NCBI GenBank assembly: GCA_031292275.1
Contig: JARLHL010000010.1
Coordinates: forward strand, 1 to 64,000
Direction of reading: 5' to 3'
Length of the DNA: 64,000 nt
From: Desulfocapsaceae bacterium
GTDB lineage: Bacteria > Desulfobacterota > Desulfobulbia > Desulfobulbales > Desulfocapsaceae
Shown: piece by piece, positions 17,482 through 27,904 of the stretch
How positions within the stretch are numbered: the first letter of the stretch is position 1
Layout of the letters: each line of letters opens with the position of its first letter
Made by a program: the position numbers and the translations under genes
The notes under the pieces: generated by a model
Databases searched by the model: none
Seen by the model: only the letters and a program-made list of their open reading frames with translations
Told to the model about the DNA's origin: nothing

Positions 17482-20400
17482 TCACCCTGTTTTACGGATT
17501 CCCCCCATCCTGACAACGACCCGATGTTTCGTCAGGCCAGGTTCCAGCAGGATCAAACCACCGGCCACACGCCGGCCATCCATCTCTACCCAGGCAACAC
17601 CGTGCCCGCACCCATCCGGATTTTCTACCTGGATTTCATAGACCGCCTCGCCATGGCGATAGCGGAGACTGAAACCGGGCCAGGAGGAGGGGATGACGGG
17701 ATGTATCCGCAGGGTATTTCCACGGATCTGCAGGCCGAGCACTTCTTCAATCCAGGCCCGGTACATCCATGCCGCCGCACCGGTATACCAGGACCAGCCG
17801 CCCTGGCCGATCCGGCCGGGCAGGCGGTAGATATCGGCTGCGATCACGTAGGGCTCGACCCCGTAGTGCCAGACCGCTGCAGCGTCTCGGGCATGTTCGA
17901 TGGGATTGAGCATGCGCAGGAGCTTGACTGCCCGTTCCCCATCGCCTTTGCGGGCCATGGCCATGGCCATCCAGAGAGCGGCGTGGGTGTACTGGCCTCC
18001 GTTCTCACGTACTCCGGGCGGGTATCCTTTAATATAGCCGGGCGAAGGCAGCGAGTGGTCGAAGGGTGGGGTAAAGAGCAGTACCAGACCATCATCCTCG
18101 CAGACGAGATGCTGCCAGGCCGATTCCAGGGCCTGTCCAGCCCGCCCGGGCTCGGCAGCGCCCGAGAGCAAGGCCCATGACTGGGGCAGGGAATCGATCC
18201 TTGCCTCCGTGTTAGCAGCGGAGCCGAGCAGCGTGCCGTCATCAAATGTTCCTCGCAGATACCACGCACCGTCCCAGCCGGACTGTTCGACCCGTTGGAT
18301 CAGGGCAGTCCGCTCTTCCTGATAGGTTCGCCCCAGTTCCGGCTGCCGCATGAGCGTTGCCAGCTCAGCCATCCCCTGCAGACAATCGCACAGAAACCAG
18401 GCGAGCCAGACGCTCTCCCCCTTTCCTTCGGCACCCACCAGGTTCATCCCGTCGTTCCAGTCCCCCGTCCCCATCAGAGGCAGTCCATGGGGGCCGATCG
18501 TAAGTCCGCGGCTGATGGCACGCCGGCAGTGCTCAAAGAGTGTGGCGCATTCGAAGGTAATCTCAGGCGTTGAGAATTGCTCATGTTGATCGTAAGCCAG
18601 GATGGCGGTATTAAGAAATGGAATCTCTGCATGCAGGATATCCATATCGCCGGTGGTCCGGACATAGTGAGCGACAACATAGGGAAGCCAGAGCAGATCG
18701 TCGGAGATCCGGGAACGAATCCCGGCGCCCAGAGGCTCGTGCCACCAATGCTGGACATCCCCTTCAGAAAATTGCCGGCTCGCGGCCCGTATGATCTGGT
18801 CACGTGCAAGCTCGGGACTCGTGTACAGGAAGGCCATCACATCCTGCAATTGATCGCGAAAGCCGAAGGCGCCACCCGACTGGTAAAATGCGGAACGCCC
18901 CCAGAGGCGGCAGCTGAGTGACTGGTACTGCAGCCAGCGGTTGACCAGAAGGTCGGTTGCAAGCTCCGGTGTATGAACCTGAATGGTGCCGAGTTGATCA
19001 TCCCACCAGGTTTTGGTGTAATCGAGCGCGTCCTCTACGGCGAGGTCTTCCCGGTAGCGGAGCACCAGTTCCCGCGCCTGGGCTGCAGACTCGGCCTGGC
19101 CCAGCATACAGACGACATCGCGTTGTTCGCCTGGCGCCATGTCCAAGGTTACCCGGAGCGCGGCGCAGGGGTCCAGTCCTGCCCCGGTCCGTTGCGATAA
19201 GTGTCTCAATTCCATGGCAAGGGGTTGAGCCAATGAACGGTTGCGGCCGATAAAGGCGGTGCGGTCGCCGCCGTATGACTCGGCCGGAGGGGTGATGGCA
19301 ACGAACGTGACCCGGTCGCCGTAGTCGGGATGGTAATGATTTTGTGCCAGCATTGCCTGGACCTCGTCAACCCAACGGGTAGTACTGTGCATCTGGGAGG
19401 TTTCCCTGTTTTCGCCGAGGGTCAATTCCACATAGTACGTTATTGACAGCCTGCGCCTTTCGGGGGAGGCATTGGTGAGCTGCAGTCGCTGCAGTTTGAT
19501 CGGTTGTCCGCTGCTCTCATTCACCGGAACGAAGACTGTCAGCTCCTGCTCGATGCCGTTGCTGTTATGTTCGAAGACTGTATAGCCCGCACCGTGTCTG
19601 GCCCGATAGGCTGTATCTTCACGGATCGGCGCTGCGGTTGGCGACCAGAAGGCCCCGCTTTCCTCGTCACGGATGTACAGTGCTTCGGGCGTTGGATCCA
19701 GGACCGGGTCGTTGGACCAGCCGGTCAGGCGGTTGCGCTGGCTGTTGCCGTACCAGGTGAAACCGGCCCCGGTTTCGGAGACCATGGTGCCAAAGGACGG
19801 ATTGGCGATAACATTGACCCAGGGCGCAGGGGTGTTGGTGCCCGGGCCGAGATAGATCGCGTATTCCCGGCCATCCGGGGTAAATCCGCCGAGACTGTTG
19901 AAATAGTTCAGCTCCATAAAGGGGAGTGGGCTTGAGGGTTCCCTGTGGACACGTTTTCGGGCAATTGTCTGCAGCAGTTCGGGCACTTCCAGCGGCAGTC
20001 CCAATTGCCGGGGAAGGGTGCCCCGTGCCGCCACCAGCACAATGGCGGCTACGGCTTTCAAAAGTTTTTGATCTTCATCAGGGATCTGGGTAGCGTTTTT
20101 CAGGAAGATCGTGCCTGCCCGATCCGTCGCTGCCGACAGGCTATGGATCTGGATCAGCTGTTCCAACCTCTCCAGCAGCGGATGCTCATATCCGCCCTTC
20201 TCCTCGTTCAGGATCACCAGATCGGTGGACAGGCCGTGCATCCGGAGGTATGTATGGGCCTGGAGCATCTGTCGGACTAGATTGATCTCCCGCGCCTCAC
20301 CGACGGTGATCAGGACAAGCGGCCAGTCGCCGGAGATGCCGTATGGCCACAGTCCTGCTTGGCCCTTGCGGTTATCCTCAAGGTGTTTGGCGGAAGCGCG

Positions 20401-23400
20401 CAGGAGGGCATTGGGAAACAGCAGGTGGCTTGCCAGTTGTTGAAAACGGCGCGCCTCGTCAGGTTGGATGCGGAGCATCCGTAGCTGCTGCTGGGCCGAG
20501 TGCCAGGCAAAATCCATGGCTCGCTCAGTGGCATGGGGGGCGCTGTATTTATCGAGCAGCAGCAGGACCTTTTCCCGGCTTTCCCCGGCCACAAGCACCA
20601 GGCAGAACTGAGCGCGTTTTCCCGGTTCAAGGGTGATAGTCTGCCGCAGGCTCAAGATCGGATCGAGAACAAAGCCCTGACTGCAGCCGAGATCCTGCAT
20701 GGCCCCCATGGGACGTGCAAGCGTGTGCCCACGTCCGATGAACCGGCTGCGGTCGGTTTCAAACTGCCATTCTTTTTTATCCCGGTTTGCGGCATCCTTA
20801 TCCAGAGGCAGTAGGCAATGGGCTACATACAATGGCGGATCGTTTTCCCCCCGCGGCCGCCGCCAGGCAAGAAGCGCCTCATACTGCGGCAGCGCCTCGG
20901 TTTGGATGAAGAGCTTGTTGAAGGCGGGGTGCTGGCGGTCTGCGTTGTGCTGCGCCATGGAGAGTTCGATGTAACTCGTAAGGCTGAGGCGGCGAGGGGA
21001 GACGGAACGATTGCTGAGGGTGATCCGCCGCACCTCTACGTCATCTTCCGGAGAGACGATGACCTCGGTTTCAACGGAAATGCCGTTATCTGTGCGTTTA
21101 AATGTGGCACGGTCGAGAGTAAAGTCCACAGCATACACATCGAGCTTGCCGCCGACCGGATGATACGTCGCCGACCAGAGACGATCGCTATCGGCCTCGT
21201 GGATGTAGCAGAAGGTTCCATGGCTATCACACGTGGGATCGGATCGCCAACGGGTCAGTTCCCGGCCTTTCCATTGACTGTAGCCGCCGCCGCTGTTGGT
21301 GATCATCAGGCCATAGCGGCCGTTGCTGAGCAGCAGGCACCTGGGAATAGGAGTATGGGGGGTGCTGAATACGGTGCCTGCCGGGGCGACAAGGTCGTGG
21401 CCCATGAGAACCGGCTCGTTGGGACGCGTTGAGATCAGATGCAGCGGCGGCAGGGAGGGGATGCGCTCCTGCAGCAGGGCCTCAAAAGCACGGACCCGCG
21501 GGTCACCATGGAAGCGGCGCGGGAACGGATTATCATGGAGAAAATTAGTCAGCGCCAGGAAGGCCATACCTTGGTGATGGGCCATATAGGCCTTGATAAC
21601 CACCCCGCGTTTCCGATCTTTACCGGAAGGATCGCGTTGGGATTGCCGACTGAAATCCATCGCCTCGAAGTAACCGTAATCGCCAAGCAAATCATAGCCG
21701 GCCAGGTGTCTCAGGTTCTGCACTGCCATCCCAGGTGCAAGGCTCAGAGCCAGCAGGGTGGCATAAGGAGCGACAACCGGCTGTTCCTCCAGTCCGCGCT
21801 TCAGACCCAGGGCCGGCACGCCGAATGCCCTGTATTGATAGGTCTTATCCTGGTCAAGATCGGCAAAGGCTGATTCGGAAATGCCCCACGGCACATGATG
21901 GGCGCGGCCATAGGCAATCTGGACCATAACGGCGTCTCTTGCTGCCTTGCCCAGAAGAGAGCCGCCGTAGGAGCGGTGGAAAAGAAGCGGCATCAGATAT
22001 TCGAACATGGTCCCGGTCCAGCTGAGCAGTATCCGTTGCCGCCCAATCGCACCGTAGGGGCGGCTCAAGGAGAACCAATGTTCCAGAGGGACATCACCCC
22101 GGGCAATAGCTATGAAGCTCCCGAGCCGCGACTCACTTGCCAGGAGATCGTAACTGGAGTTGTCAAGGCGGTTCGTGGAGACATTATAACCGATGGCGAA
22201 CAGCTTGCGTTTGGGGGCATAGAGAAAACGCATGTCCATCCCGGCAGACAAGCTTTTAATGTTTACCAACAACTGTTCAGCTTTTCCCAGGGTTTCACCG
22301 GCAAGCCATTGCGCCGTGGCAAATGCGGCAATAAGGCGGTCAAGCCAGGCGACAAGCGCCGGGCAGGTCTCAGGAGACTTCTGCCGAACCTCTGTGAGGA
22401 GTTGAACCGAATCAATTTTTCCCTGGGCAAGATCGATAAGCGTCGGCGCTCTCGACAGGTCTCTGCCAATGGCAGCCACAGCAGCCTCACCCAGCGGGCT
22501 AAGCTCCTGCTCGGTTTTTTCAGCAAGGACCCGAATCCAGCCGAGATAACGGTCGGCGATTGACCGCCAGGCCTCCACCTGTTCTTCCAGCTCTTTCATC
22601 CATGGTGTGGTTGCCGCTGCCGCAACCGATTCGATTTCCGTGGACGTCCGGTCAAGCAGGCTCAGCAGATGGTTGAAATCTTGCGGGAGAGCGTTCCAAG
22701 CGTGCAGAAGTGCATCGAGAGTCTGGTTGTCGCGAGTTTCCTTGACGGCCTGTCGCAGGACCTCGCCGGTATCTGCCAGACCGGCAAAGGCCTTGCCGTC
22801 GAGCAGAGGCGCGTGCATCAGTTCGACCAGGCCCTGCTTCAGCGCCCACAGGGAGCCCAGCAGGTTGCCGCTGTCGACGGTGGAGACATAGCGAGGCTCC
22901 AATGGAACCAGCGTCCGGATATCGTACCAGTTCAGAAGATGCCCTTGATACCGTTCGAGCCGGCCGATAGTTTCCACGGTGCGGGTCAATCGTTCAATAA
23001 CCTGATCGATGGTCAGGTAGCCGGAATCGTGGGCCCCCAGCGCACTGGCCATCCAAAGGCCGATGTTGGTCGGACTGGTTCGCATGGCCAGGCGATCCTG
23101 ATGGGCGACCTGATAGTTGTCGGGCGGCAGCCACGATGTGTCACCGTTGACGAATGCCGAGAAATACCGCCAGGTCCGCCTGGCAACTTGTCTGAGCAGG
23201 CGGCGGTCCGCTTCGGGCAGCGTCTTGTCGCCTTTCTGCTCAACGGGGCGCAGGTTTAAAAGCCAGCCGAGCAACGGAGAAAAAAACCAGAGCCCGAGCC
23301 AGGGGGAGGCAAGCAGAAGGCTTTCCGGCCTGACAAAAGAGATCGTGAAGCCCACGATACTGCTGAAAAGGCTTCCGAAGGCCAGACGGGCAACAAAGAG

Positions 23401-26400
23401 CAGCTGTCTGCGGGAAGCTCTCCAATGGGTCGCCTGAACTGTCCATTCCAATAGTCCGCGTCGGGAGATCAGACTCCGGTACCAGATCCGGATAATGGCA
23501 TCCAGGGTCACAGCCGTCTGGTGCGGCAGCAGGGCGGCATCGGCCATCGCCCGCAGCAGGTCGTGCCCCATCTTTGACAAAGAAAGGCATTTGAGCCCTT
23601 TAATGGTAGTGGCCATGGTGAAGGGCTGGGCCAGCGGATGGAAGAGCAGCTGTATACAAACTACCAGTGTGGCGCACGCTCCGATGCGCGGAGAAACGAG
23701 CCATGAGCAAACCAGCAGGCCCAAGCTGGTGGCGGGCAACAAACTGCGACGCAGGTTGTCGAGGATCTTCCAGCGGTCCAAGAGGGAGAGCGGGTTCTTT
23801 TCCCGACCGCCGCCAGGAGAGGAAACATAAGGGAGAAGCCAACCTGCAATCTGCCAATCCCCGCGCACCCAGCGATGAGCCCGGCTGGTATAGCTTTGAT
23901 ACCCTTGGGGAAAATCATCGAAGAGTTCAATGTCACTGGCCAGGCCCACCCGAACGTGTGCCCCTTCGATCAGGTCGTGACTCAGTACCGACTCTTCCGG
24001 AAACCGTTCCGACAGCACCCGGCTGAAGGCGCGGACGTCGTAGATACCTTTACCCTGGTATGATCCCTCACCGCTGAGGTCCTGATAGACATCGGAGACA
24101 GCCTCGGTGTAGGGGTCGATACCGACTGCATCGGCAAAGAGACGACTGAATGTCGAGATGCTTGTGCTGGTAAGGGTCGGGCTCACCCGCGGCTGGATGA
24201 TGGTGTATGAGCCGGCCATGACCCGTCCACGCTCATCAAAACGCGGTTGATTGAGGGGGTGCGCCAAGGTCTCGATCAGCCTGCGGGCGGTTGCGTGCGG
24301 CAATTGGGTGTCGCTGTCCAGGGTGATGATGAAACGGACATCCGTAAGATGATCAGAGTTCCCCACATGGACCAAGGGGGGCGAGTTCTCAGGCCGTGTG
24401 CCATCGATCAGACGGTTCAACTCCTCCAGTTTGCCCCGTTTACGCTCCCAGCCGATGAATTTCTGCTCGGATTTGCTCCAGGTGCGCTCACGATGAAAAA
24501 GGAAAAAACGCTCGCCGCCATGGCGCTGGTTGAGGGCGGCCATGTATTCCCTCGCGGTCCTCAACAGGTGGCTGTCATCTTCACGCGAAGGTGCTGCTGA
24601 ATCGGCGTAATCTGAAAACAGGCTGAAGAGCAGATTTGCTTCCTTGTTGGCAAGGTAGCGGATCTCCAACTTTTCGACTTCAGCCCGGACGGTCTCCGTA
24701 TCCGCCAGCAACATCGGCACGACCACCAGGGTGCGGAAGGCGTCAGGGATCCCCGAGGTTTCGAAATCCATTTTTGGCAGCGGGCGGGGCGGTAGAAGCC
24801 GGGTAGCCAGGTAATTGGCCACCTCGATTGCCAGTTGACTCACCGGAATCAGCAGGAGCAGCACCAATCCGGCAAAAACAACAGGCGCCCTTGCGACCGG
24901 GTTAAACCCTGGTGTCAGGGCAAAATGGGCGGCAAGAAACACGAACAAGGCAAAAAATCCGCCGATACCACAAAAATAGACGGCGGTGTGATGGCCGTAG
25001 ATCCATGCAAGGAGGCGATAACGGTATGCCTCACGGAATCCGAGTAAACCTGCCAGTTCTGCCCGTCCCTCTCCGATAAGCCAAGTGCCGACGTGGCCGC
25101 AACGCTCAATTGAAGGCGATGCACGGTAGGCATCAGTTGCCAGTTTAAGGATGTATTCCGCGACCTCTTCCTCTGTCCGGGAGGCGGCATGGGATATCTC
25201 TTCAATCCCTTTCCGGCAGCGGTCACGAGTTGCAAAATCCATTTCCGGATAAATTCCGGATGGATCGAAGCGCAATATCTGCTCCACCCGGCTGAGTTTT
25301 TCGAAGATTTCCCGCCAATCGAGCAGGGCGAGTTGGCGCAGACTGGTAAAGGCATTGCCGCAGGCCAACTGTTCGCTGGTCTGCCGATTCTGTTCACGCA
25401 GGATGAGATCATGGTAGGGAATTTTGAGTATGCGCTCAAGCCAACTCTGGATCGGCAGTAACGCTGCGGCCTCATCGTAGAGCATGCCAATCAACTGTAC
25501 GCCGAAATACGGGCTTGGGTGTGGCTCCGAGGCAGCAAGTTCCGCTAGAATGGCGAAGAGCTGGTTCGAATCACGGCGATTGGCGGCGATCAGCCGATTG
25601 GCCCAGAAATCGGCTAATTGACGATCGCGAAGATCCGCCAGGGCGGTGACAGCCAGGCTCTGTATGCTTTCTATAAGGGCAATGCGCAGCATCTGGGGAA
25701 TTGCCCAAAGTTCGCCGATGCTCAGCGTTCGCACGGATTGGTGGGCATCGATAAAGTCCAGAACATTCTCCCGATCCAGATGCAGCTCAAGATGAGAAAC
25801 AAGATTCTTGGCCAGACCATAGATGCAGGGCATGCCCCGATAAGGCTCCGAGGCTAAAATCGGCAACTGTTGGTAGAAACGCAGGGGAAGGTTCAGCAGT
25901 ACATCTCGAATATTTCCTTCAAGGATGTATTCATTATCCAATATCCAATCCGCAGCCGGGGTTGCCTTTTGTTCCAGTCGGCTTGCCGCGGTGAGATCCG
26001 CACAAACCTGCCGGACCCACATTCTCGACTGTTTGAGACGCTTGAGCAATTCGGTGGTGCGGTGTGGAATTTGATCTACCTGCTGCTCGCCTGCATGGCG
26101 CTTTGCATGTTCCTGAATTTGTTTTGGAGAGAGTTTTACCGCCAGTTCCCTGGCTTCCAGACGTCGTTCATGTCTGGAATGCAGGACAAAAAGCGCAGGA
26201 GAGATATCGCCGCATTCCCGTAATTGAGCCATCGGCAGCGGCAAGAGCTCAATGGGCGCATTGAGGATAAGGACGGACTCTTTCGGCACGAGCCAGCGGG
26301 CGTGATTTCGCATCATGCTGACATTCACGCCAAACTTTTCACGTCGAAACCATGTGAGAAATACCAGCGCGCCGATGGCGGCAAAGACCGGAATAATCGC

Positions 26401-26667
26401 GAAGGAAGAGGAGATATACCAGGCAGGAACTCCCTGGAGCCGGTTCAGACAAAAAGCGGCTATACCGGCGCATCCTCCGGATAGAATGGCTGCAAGGCTT
26501 GTCCCGAAAGCCCGACGCCTGGAGAACGGGTCTACGGTATGGATTGCTCCGTCAGAGCCTTTATGTATAAGTACGGCGGCCTTGAAGCCTTGCCGCGCGA
26601 TTTTCCGAATGGATTTCCTCGCTTCATCCTGTCCGGCGAAATAACAAATAAGAGTAGTCAGGTTCAA
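17482..26667 (-). CDS. ndvB: Cyclic beta-glucan synthase (NdvB/Cgs type), 3061 aa
   Basis: This giant membrane enzyme should make cyclic beta-1,2-glucan from UDP-glucose. In order it has an N-terminal region with two helices near 52-110, a longer membrane segment near 550-630, a GT84-type transferase with TLDSDTQLPHATA near 782 and HRWVRGDWQ near 930, more membrane helices, a glycoamylase-like domain (GYFEAMDFSRQ near 1667) and two tandem GH94 modules, the last with GTGDWNDGMNLVG near 2736 for chain-length control by phosphorolysis. The start is a TTG at 26667 with AAAGGA ahead; I see no better ATG. It is G/C-rich relative to its flanks. Cyclic glucans act in osmoadaptation and surface interactions; that role here is inferred. 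Confidence 0.9.
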   Translation of the reverse strand: MNLTTLICYFAGQDEARKSIRKIARQGFKAAVLIHKGSDGAIHTVDPFSRRRAFGTSLAAILSGGCAGIAAFCLNRLQGVPAWYISSSFAIIPVFAAIGALVFLTWFRREKFGVNVSMMRNHARWLVPKESVLILNAPIELLPLPMAQLRECGDISPALFVLHSRHERRLEARELAVKLSPKQIQEHAKRHAGEQQVDQIPHRTTELLKRLKQSRMWVRQVCADLTAASRLEQKATPAADWILDNEYILEGNIRDVLLNLPLRFYQQLPILASEPYRGMPCIYGLAKNLVSHLELHLDRENVLDFIDAHQSVRTLSIGELWAIPQMLRIALIESIQSLAVTALADLRDRQLADFWANRLIAANRRDSNQLFAILAELAASEPHPSPYFGVQLIGMLYDEAAALLPIQSWLERILKIPYHDLILREQNRQTSEQLACGNAFTSLRQLALLDWREIFEKLSRVEQILRFDPSGIYPEMDFATRDRCRKGIEEISHAASRTEEEVAEYILKLATDAYRASPSIERCGHVGTWLIGEGRAELAGLLGFREAYRYRLLAWIYGHHTAVYFCGIGGFFALFVFLAAHFALTPGFNPVARAPVVFAGLVLLLLIPVSQLAIEVANYLATRLLPPRPLPKMDFETSGIPDAFRTLVVVPMLLADTETVRAEVEKLEIRYLANKEANLLFSLFSDYADSAAPSREDDSHLLRTAREYMAALNQRHGGERFFLFHRERTWSKSEQKFIGWERKRGKLEELNRLIDGTRPENSPPLVHVGNSDHLTDVRFIITLDSDTQLPHATARRLIETLAHPLNQPRFDERGRVMAGSYTIIQPRVSPTLTSTSISTFSRLFADAVGIDPYTEAVSDVYQDLSGEGSYQGKGIYDVRAFSRVLSERFPEESVLSHDLIEGAHVRVGLASDIELFDDFPQGYQSYTSRAHRWVRGDWQIAGWLLPYVSSPGGGREKNPLSLLDRWKILDNLRRSLLPATSLGLLVCSWLVSPRIGACATLVVCIQLLFHPLAQPFTMATTIKGLKCLSLSKMGHDLLRAMADAALLPHQTAVTLDAIIRIWYRSLISRRGLLEWTVQATHWRASRRQLLFVARLAFGSLFSSIVGFTISFVRPESLLLASPWLGLWFFSPLLGWLLNLRPVEQKGDKTLPEADRRLLRQVARRTWRYFSAFVNGDTSWLPPDNYQVAHQDRLAMRTSPTNIGLWMASALGAHDSGYLTIDQVIERLTRTVETIGRLERYQGHLLNWYDIRTLVPLEPRYVSTVDSGNLLGSLWALKQGLVELMHAPLLDGKAFAGLADTGEVLRQAVKETRDNQTLDALLHAWNALPQDFNHLLSLLDRTSTEIESVAAAATTPWMKELEEQVEAWRSIADRYLGWIRVLAEKTEQELSPLGEAAVAAIGRDLSRAPTLIDLAQGKIDSVQLLTEVRQKSPETCPALVAWLDRLIAAFATAQWLAGETLGKAEQLLVNIKSLSAGMDMRFLYAPKRKLFAIGYNVSTNRLDNSSYDLLASESRLGSFIAIARGDVPLEHWFSLSRPYGAIGRQRILLSWTGTMFEYLMPLLFHRSYGGSLLGKAARDAVMVQIAYGRAHHVPWGISESAFADLDQDKTYQYRAFGVPALGLKRGLEEQPVVAPYATLLALSLAPGMAVQNLRHLAGYDLLGDYGYFEAMDFSRQSQRDPSGKDRKRGVVIKAYMAHHQGMAFLALTNFLHDNPFPRRFHGDPRVRAFEALLQERIPSLPPLHLISTRPNEPVLMGHDLVAPAGTVFSTPHTPIPRCLLLSNGRYGLMITNSGGGYSQWKGRELTRWRSDPTCDSHGTFCYIHEADSDRLWSATYHPVGGKLDVYAVDFTLDRATFKRTDNGISVETEVIVSPEDDVEVRRITLSNRSVSPRRLSLTSYIELSMAQHNADRQHPAFNKLFIQTEALPQYEALLAWRRPRGENDPPLYVAHCLLPLDKDAANRDKKEWQFETDRSRFIGRGHTLARPMGAMQDLGCSQGFVLDPILSLRQTITLEPGKRAQFCLVLVAGESREKVLLLLDKYSAPHATERAMDFAWHSAQQQLRMLRIQPDEARRFQQLASHLLFPNALLRASAKHLEDNRKGQAGLWPYGISGDWPLVLITVGEAREINLVRQMLQAHTYLRMHGLSTDLVILNEEKGGYEHPLLERLEQLIQIHSLSAATDRAGTIFLKNATQIPDEDQKLLKAVAAIVLVAARGTLPRQLGLPLEVPELLQTIARKRVHREPSSPLPFMELNYFNSLGGFTPDGREYAIYLGPGTNTPAPWVNVIANPSFGTMVSETGAGFTWYGNSQRNRLTGWSNDPVLDPTPEALYIRDEESGAFWSPTAAPIREDTAYRARHGAGYTVFEHNSNGIEQELTVFVPVNESSGQPIKLQRLQLTNASPERRRLSITYYVELTLGENRETSQMHSTTRWVDEVQAMLAQNHYHPDYGDRVTFVAITPPAESYGGDRTAFIGRNRSLAQPLAMELRHLSQRTGAGLDPCAALRVTLDMAPGEQRDVVCMLGQAESAAQARELVLRYREDLAVEDALDYTKTWWDDQLGTIQVHTPELATDLLVNRWLQYQSLSCRLWGRSAFYQSGGAFGFRDQLQDVMAFLYTSPELARDQIIRAASRQFSEGDVQHWWHEPLGAGIRSRISDDLLWLPYVVAHYVRTTGDMDILHAEIPFLNTAILAYDQHEQFSTPEITFECATLFEHCRRAISRGLTIGPHGLPLMGTGDWNDGMNLVGAEGKGESVWLAWFLCDCLQGMAELATLMRQPELGRTYQEERTALIQRVEQSGWDGAWYLRGTFDDGTLLGSAANTEARIDSLPQSWALLSGAAEPGRAGQALESAWQHLVCEDDGLVLLFTPPFDHSLPSPGYIKGYPPGVRENGGQYTHAALWMAMAMARKGDGERAVKLLRMLNPIEHARDAAAVWHYGVEPYVIAADIYRLPGRIGQGGWSWYTGAAAWMYRAWIEEVLGLQIRGNTLRIHPVIPSSWPGFSLRYRHGEAVYEIQVENPDGCGHGVAWVEMDGRRVAGGLILLEPGLTKHRVVVRMGGIRKTG

Positions 26668-26794
26668 ATCGTATCCTTTCTTTGATAGTGTTTTCTGGAT
26701 TTCCAGTCGAGGTGAAGGATTCCACGTGACGGAAAGGCTCAGATTGGAACCGTGCAGATTGCTTATTCCAGAGCAAGTATTGATCCGCTGAGAT

Positions 26795-27904
26795 TCAATA
26801 AATAGGATTTCGAGATTCGTTCAGCCAGCCTGCAAACCGCTCTCGTGTACCTTTGGATAAAATCCGTCCGAATGATTCCGGATCATAGAGGTAGAGGCAG
26901 TGTCTGATTGCGGTGTATGGACTGAAGGTTTTACCTGGGTTTTCTGCTATAAAATTGTCACGATACTCCTTGATGGTTTTTAAATTCTCGGTCAGGCATT
27001 TATGGAGATCCGACCTTTGAAAATCGCTGTCCAGTTTCAGGATGTCGTGAACGAAATCGTCAACCTTGTAATCATCGAAATCAAAATCCCTGAAGAAATG
27101 GCTGGCTATGCGGAGGAAATTAAATACGTTCACGGTCCTGGAATTGGCCAGCATTTCCAACTGCCCATCCGTCCCGCGAACCTCGTCCAGGGGATCACTG
27201 ATCGGTGCCACCGTTTCCTGCTGAATCAACGCTGTCGTTGCGTTTCGAATTTCCATGAATTCCCGATCAGCAAGTTCAAAGAGCGCTGAGAGGACATTGA
27301 TCCTGCGCTTCAGATCAACGGGAATAGATTTTTTGTATTTGATTTTATGATCCAGCACGCTCCAGGCATCCTGGATTAAGGATCTGATCTGCACTTCGAC
27401 GGGATAGTCCACGTACGGCAGATATTTCGGCAGTGTGGTTATCTCGTTATTTAAGACCAGATCCATATGTAAGCCTTTATATCCAAACAAATCTTCGGAG
27501 CTCTCCATGGCTGAAATCTTGTCGGTGACGTTAAGAATCTTGAAGTGCTGTTGTAACATCTCCGACAGCGCAGCAATCTGGTCTTCATAGAGGCAAACGA
27601 TGCGGATACCAATCAGGTCTGAAATGCAATCCTTTATTTCGTAAGGCGTTTCATCTGCTTCAAGTTTGCTCTGGTATTTCCGGTGAAATTTTTTGAGGCA
27701 TTCCTTCTTATCCTTGACCCGGCCTTCAATTTTCGTCACTTCACCTCTATTAAACTGTTTGACCAGGGAGCTTATGATGCGGATGTATACATTCTTGACA
27801 TCAACAAAATGCTTTCGGTTGCCGTCATAGAATTTACTGAAGGTGCTTTTTTCCTGCTCGAAATCCAGAGAGGCCATGATTTGTTCCTTAACAGTTGTTG
27901 CCAT
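26795..27904 (-). CDS. RelA/SpoT-domain protein (small alarmone synthetase-like)
   Basis: The 369-residue protein has a RelA/SpoT nucleotidyltransferase domain (about 55-215) with DLIGIRIVCLYEDQI, GYKGLHMDLVL and VEVQIRSLIQDAWSVLDHKI, matching the synthetase core of (p)ppGpp synthetases. It lacks an HD hydrolase and the TGS/ACT domains of long RelA/SpoT proteins, and has a helical C-terminal part of unknown function. It likely transfers pyrophosphate from ATP to GTP or GDP. The gene follows the ndvB start at about 130 bases on the same strand, upstream of it, so both could share a transcript. Confidence 0.82.
   Translation of the reverse strand: MATTVKEQIMASLDFEQEKSTFSKFYDGNRKHFVDVKNVYIRIISSLVKQFNRGEVTKIEGRVKDKKECLKKFHRKYQSKLEADETPYEIKDCISDLIGIRIVCLYEDQIAALSEMLQQHFKILNVTDKISAMESSEDLFGYKGLHMDLVLNNEITTLPKYLPYVDYPVEVQIRSLIQDAWSVLDHKIKYKKSIPVDLKRRINVLSALFELADREFMEIRNATTALIQQETVAPISDPLDEVRGTDGQLEMLANSRTVNVFNFLRIASHFFRDFDFDDYKVDDFVHDILKLDSDFQRSDLHKCLTENLKTIKEYRDNFIAENPGKTFSPYTAIRHCLYLYDPESFGRILSKGTRERFAGWLNESRNPIY

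Noticed and set aside
17524-26644. Many open frames of 60-220 codons on both strands
   Set aside because: All lie within the continuous ndvB frame and arise from its G/C-rich codon use; none has recognisable motifs.
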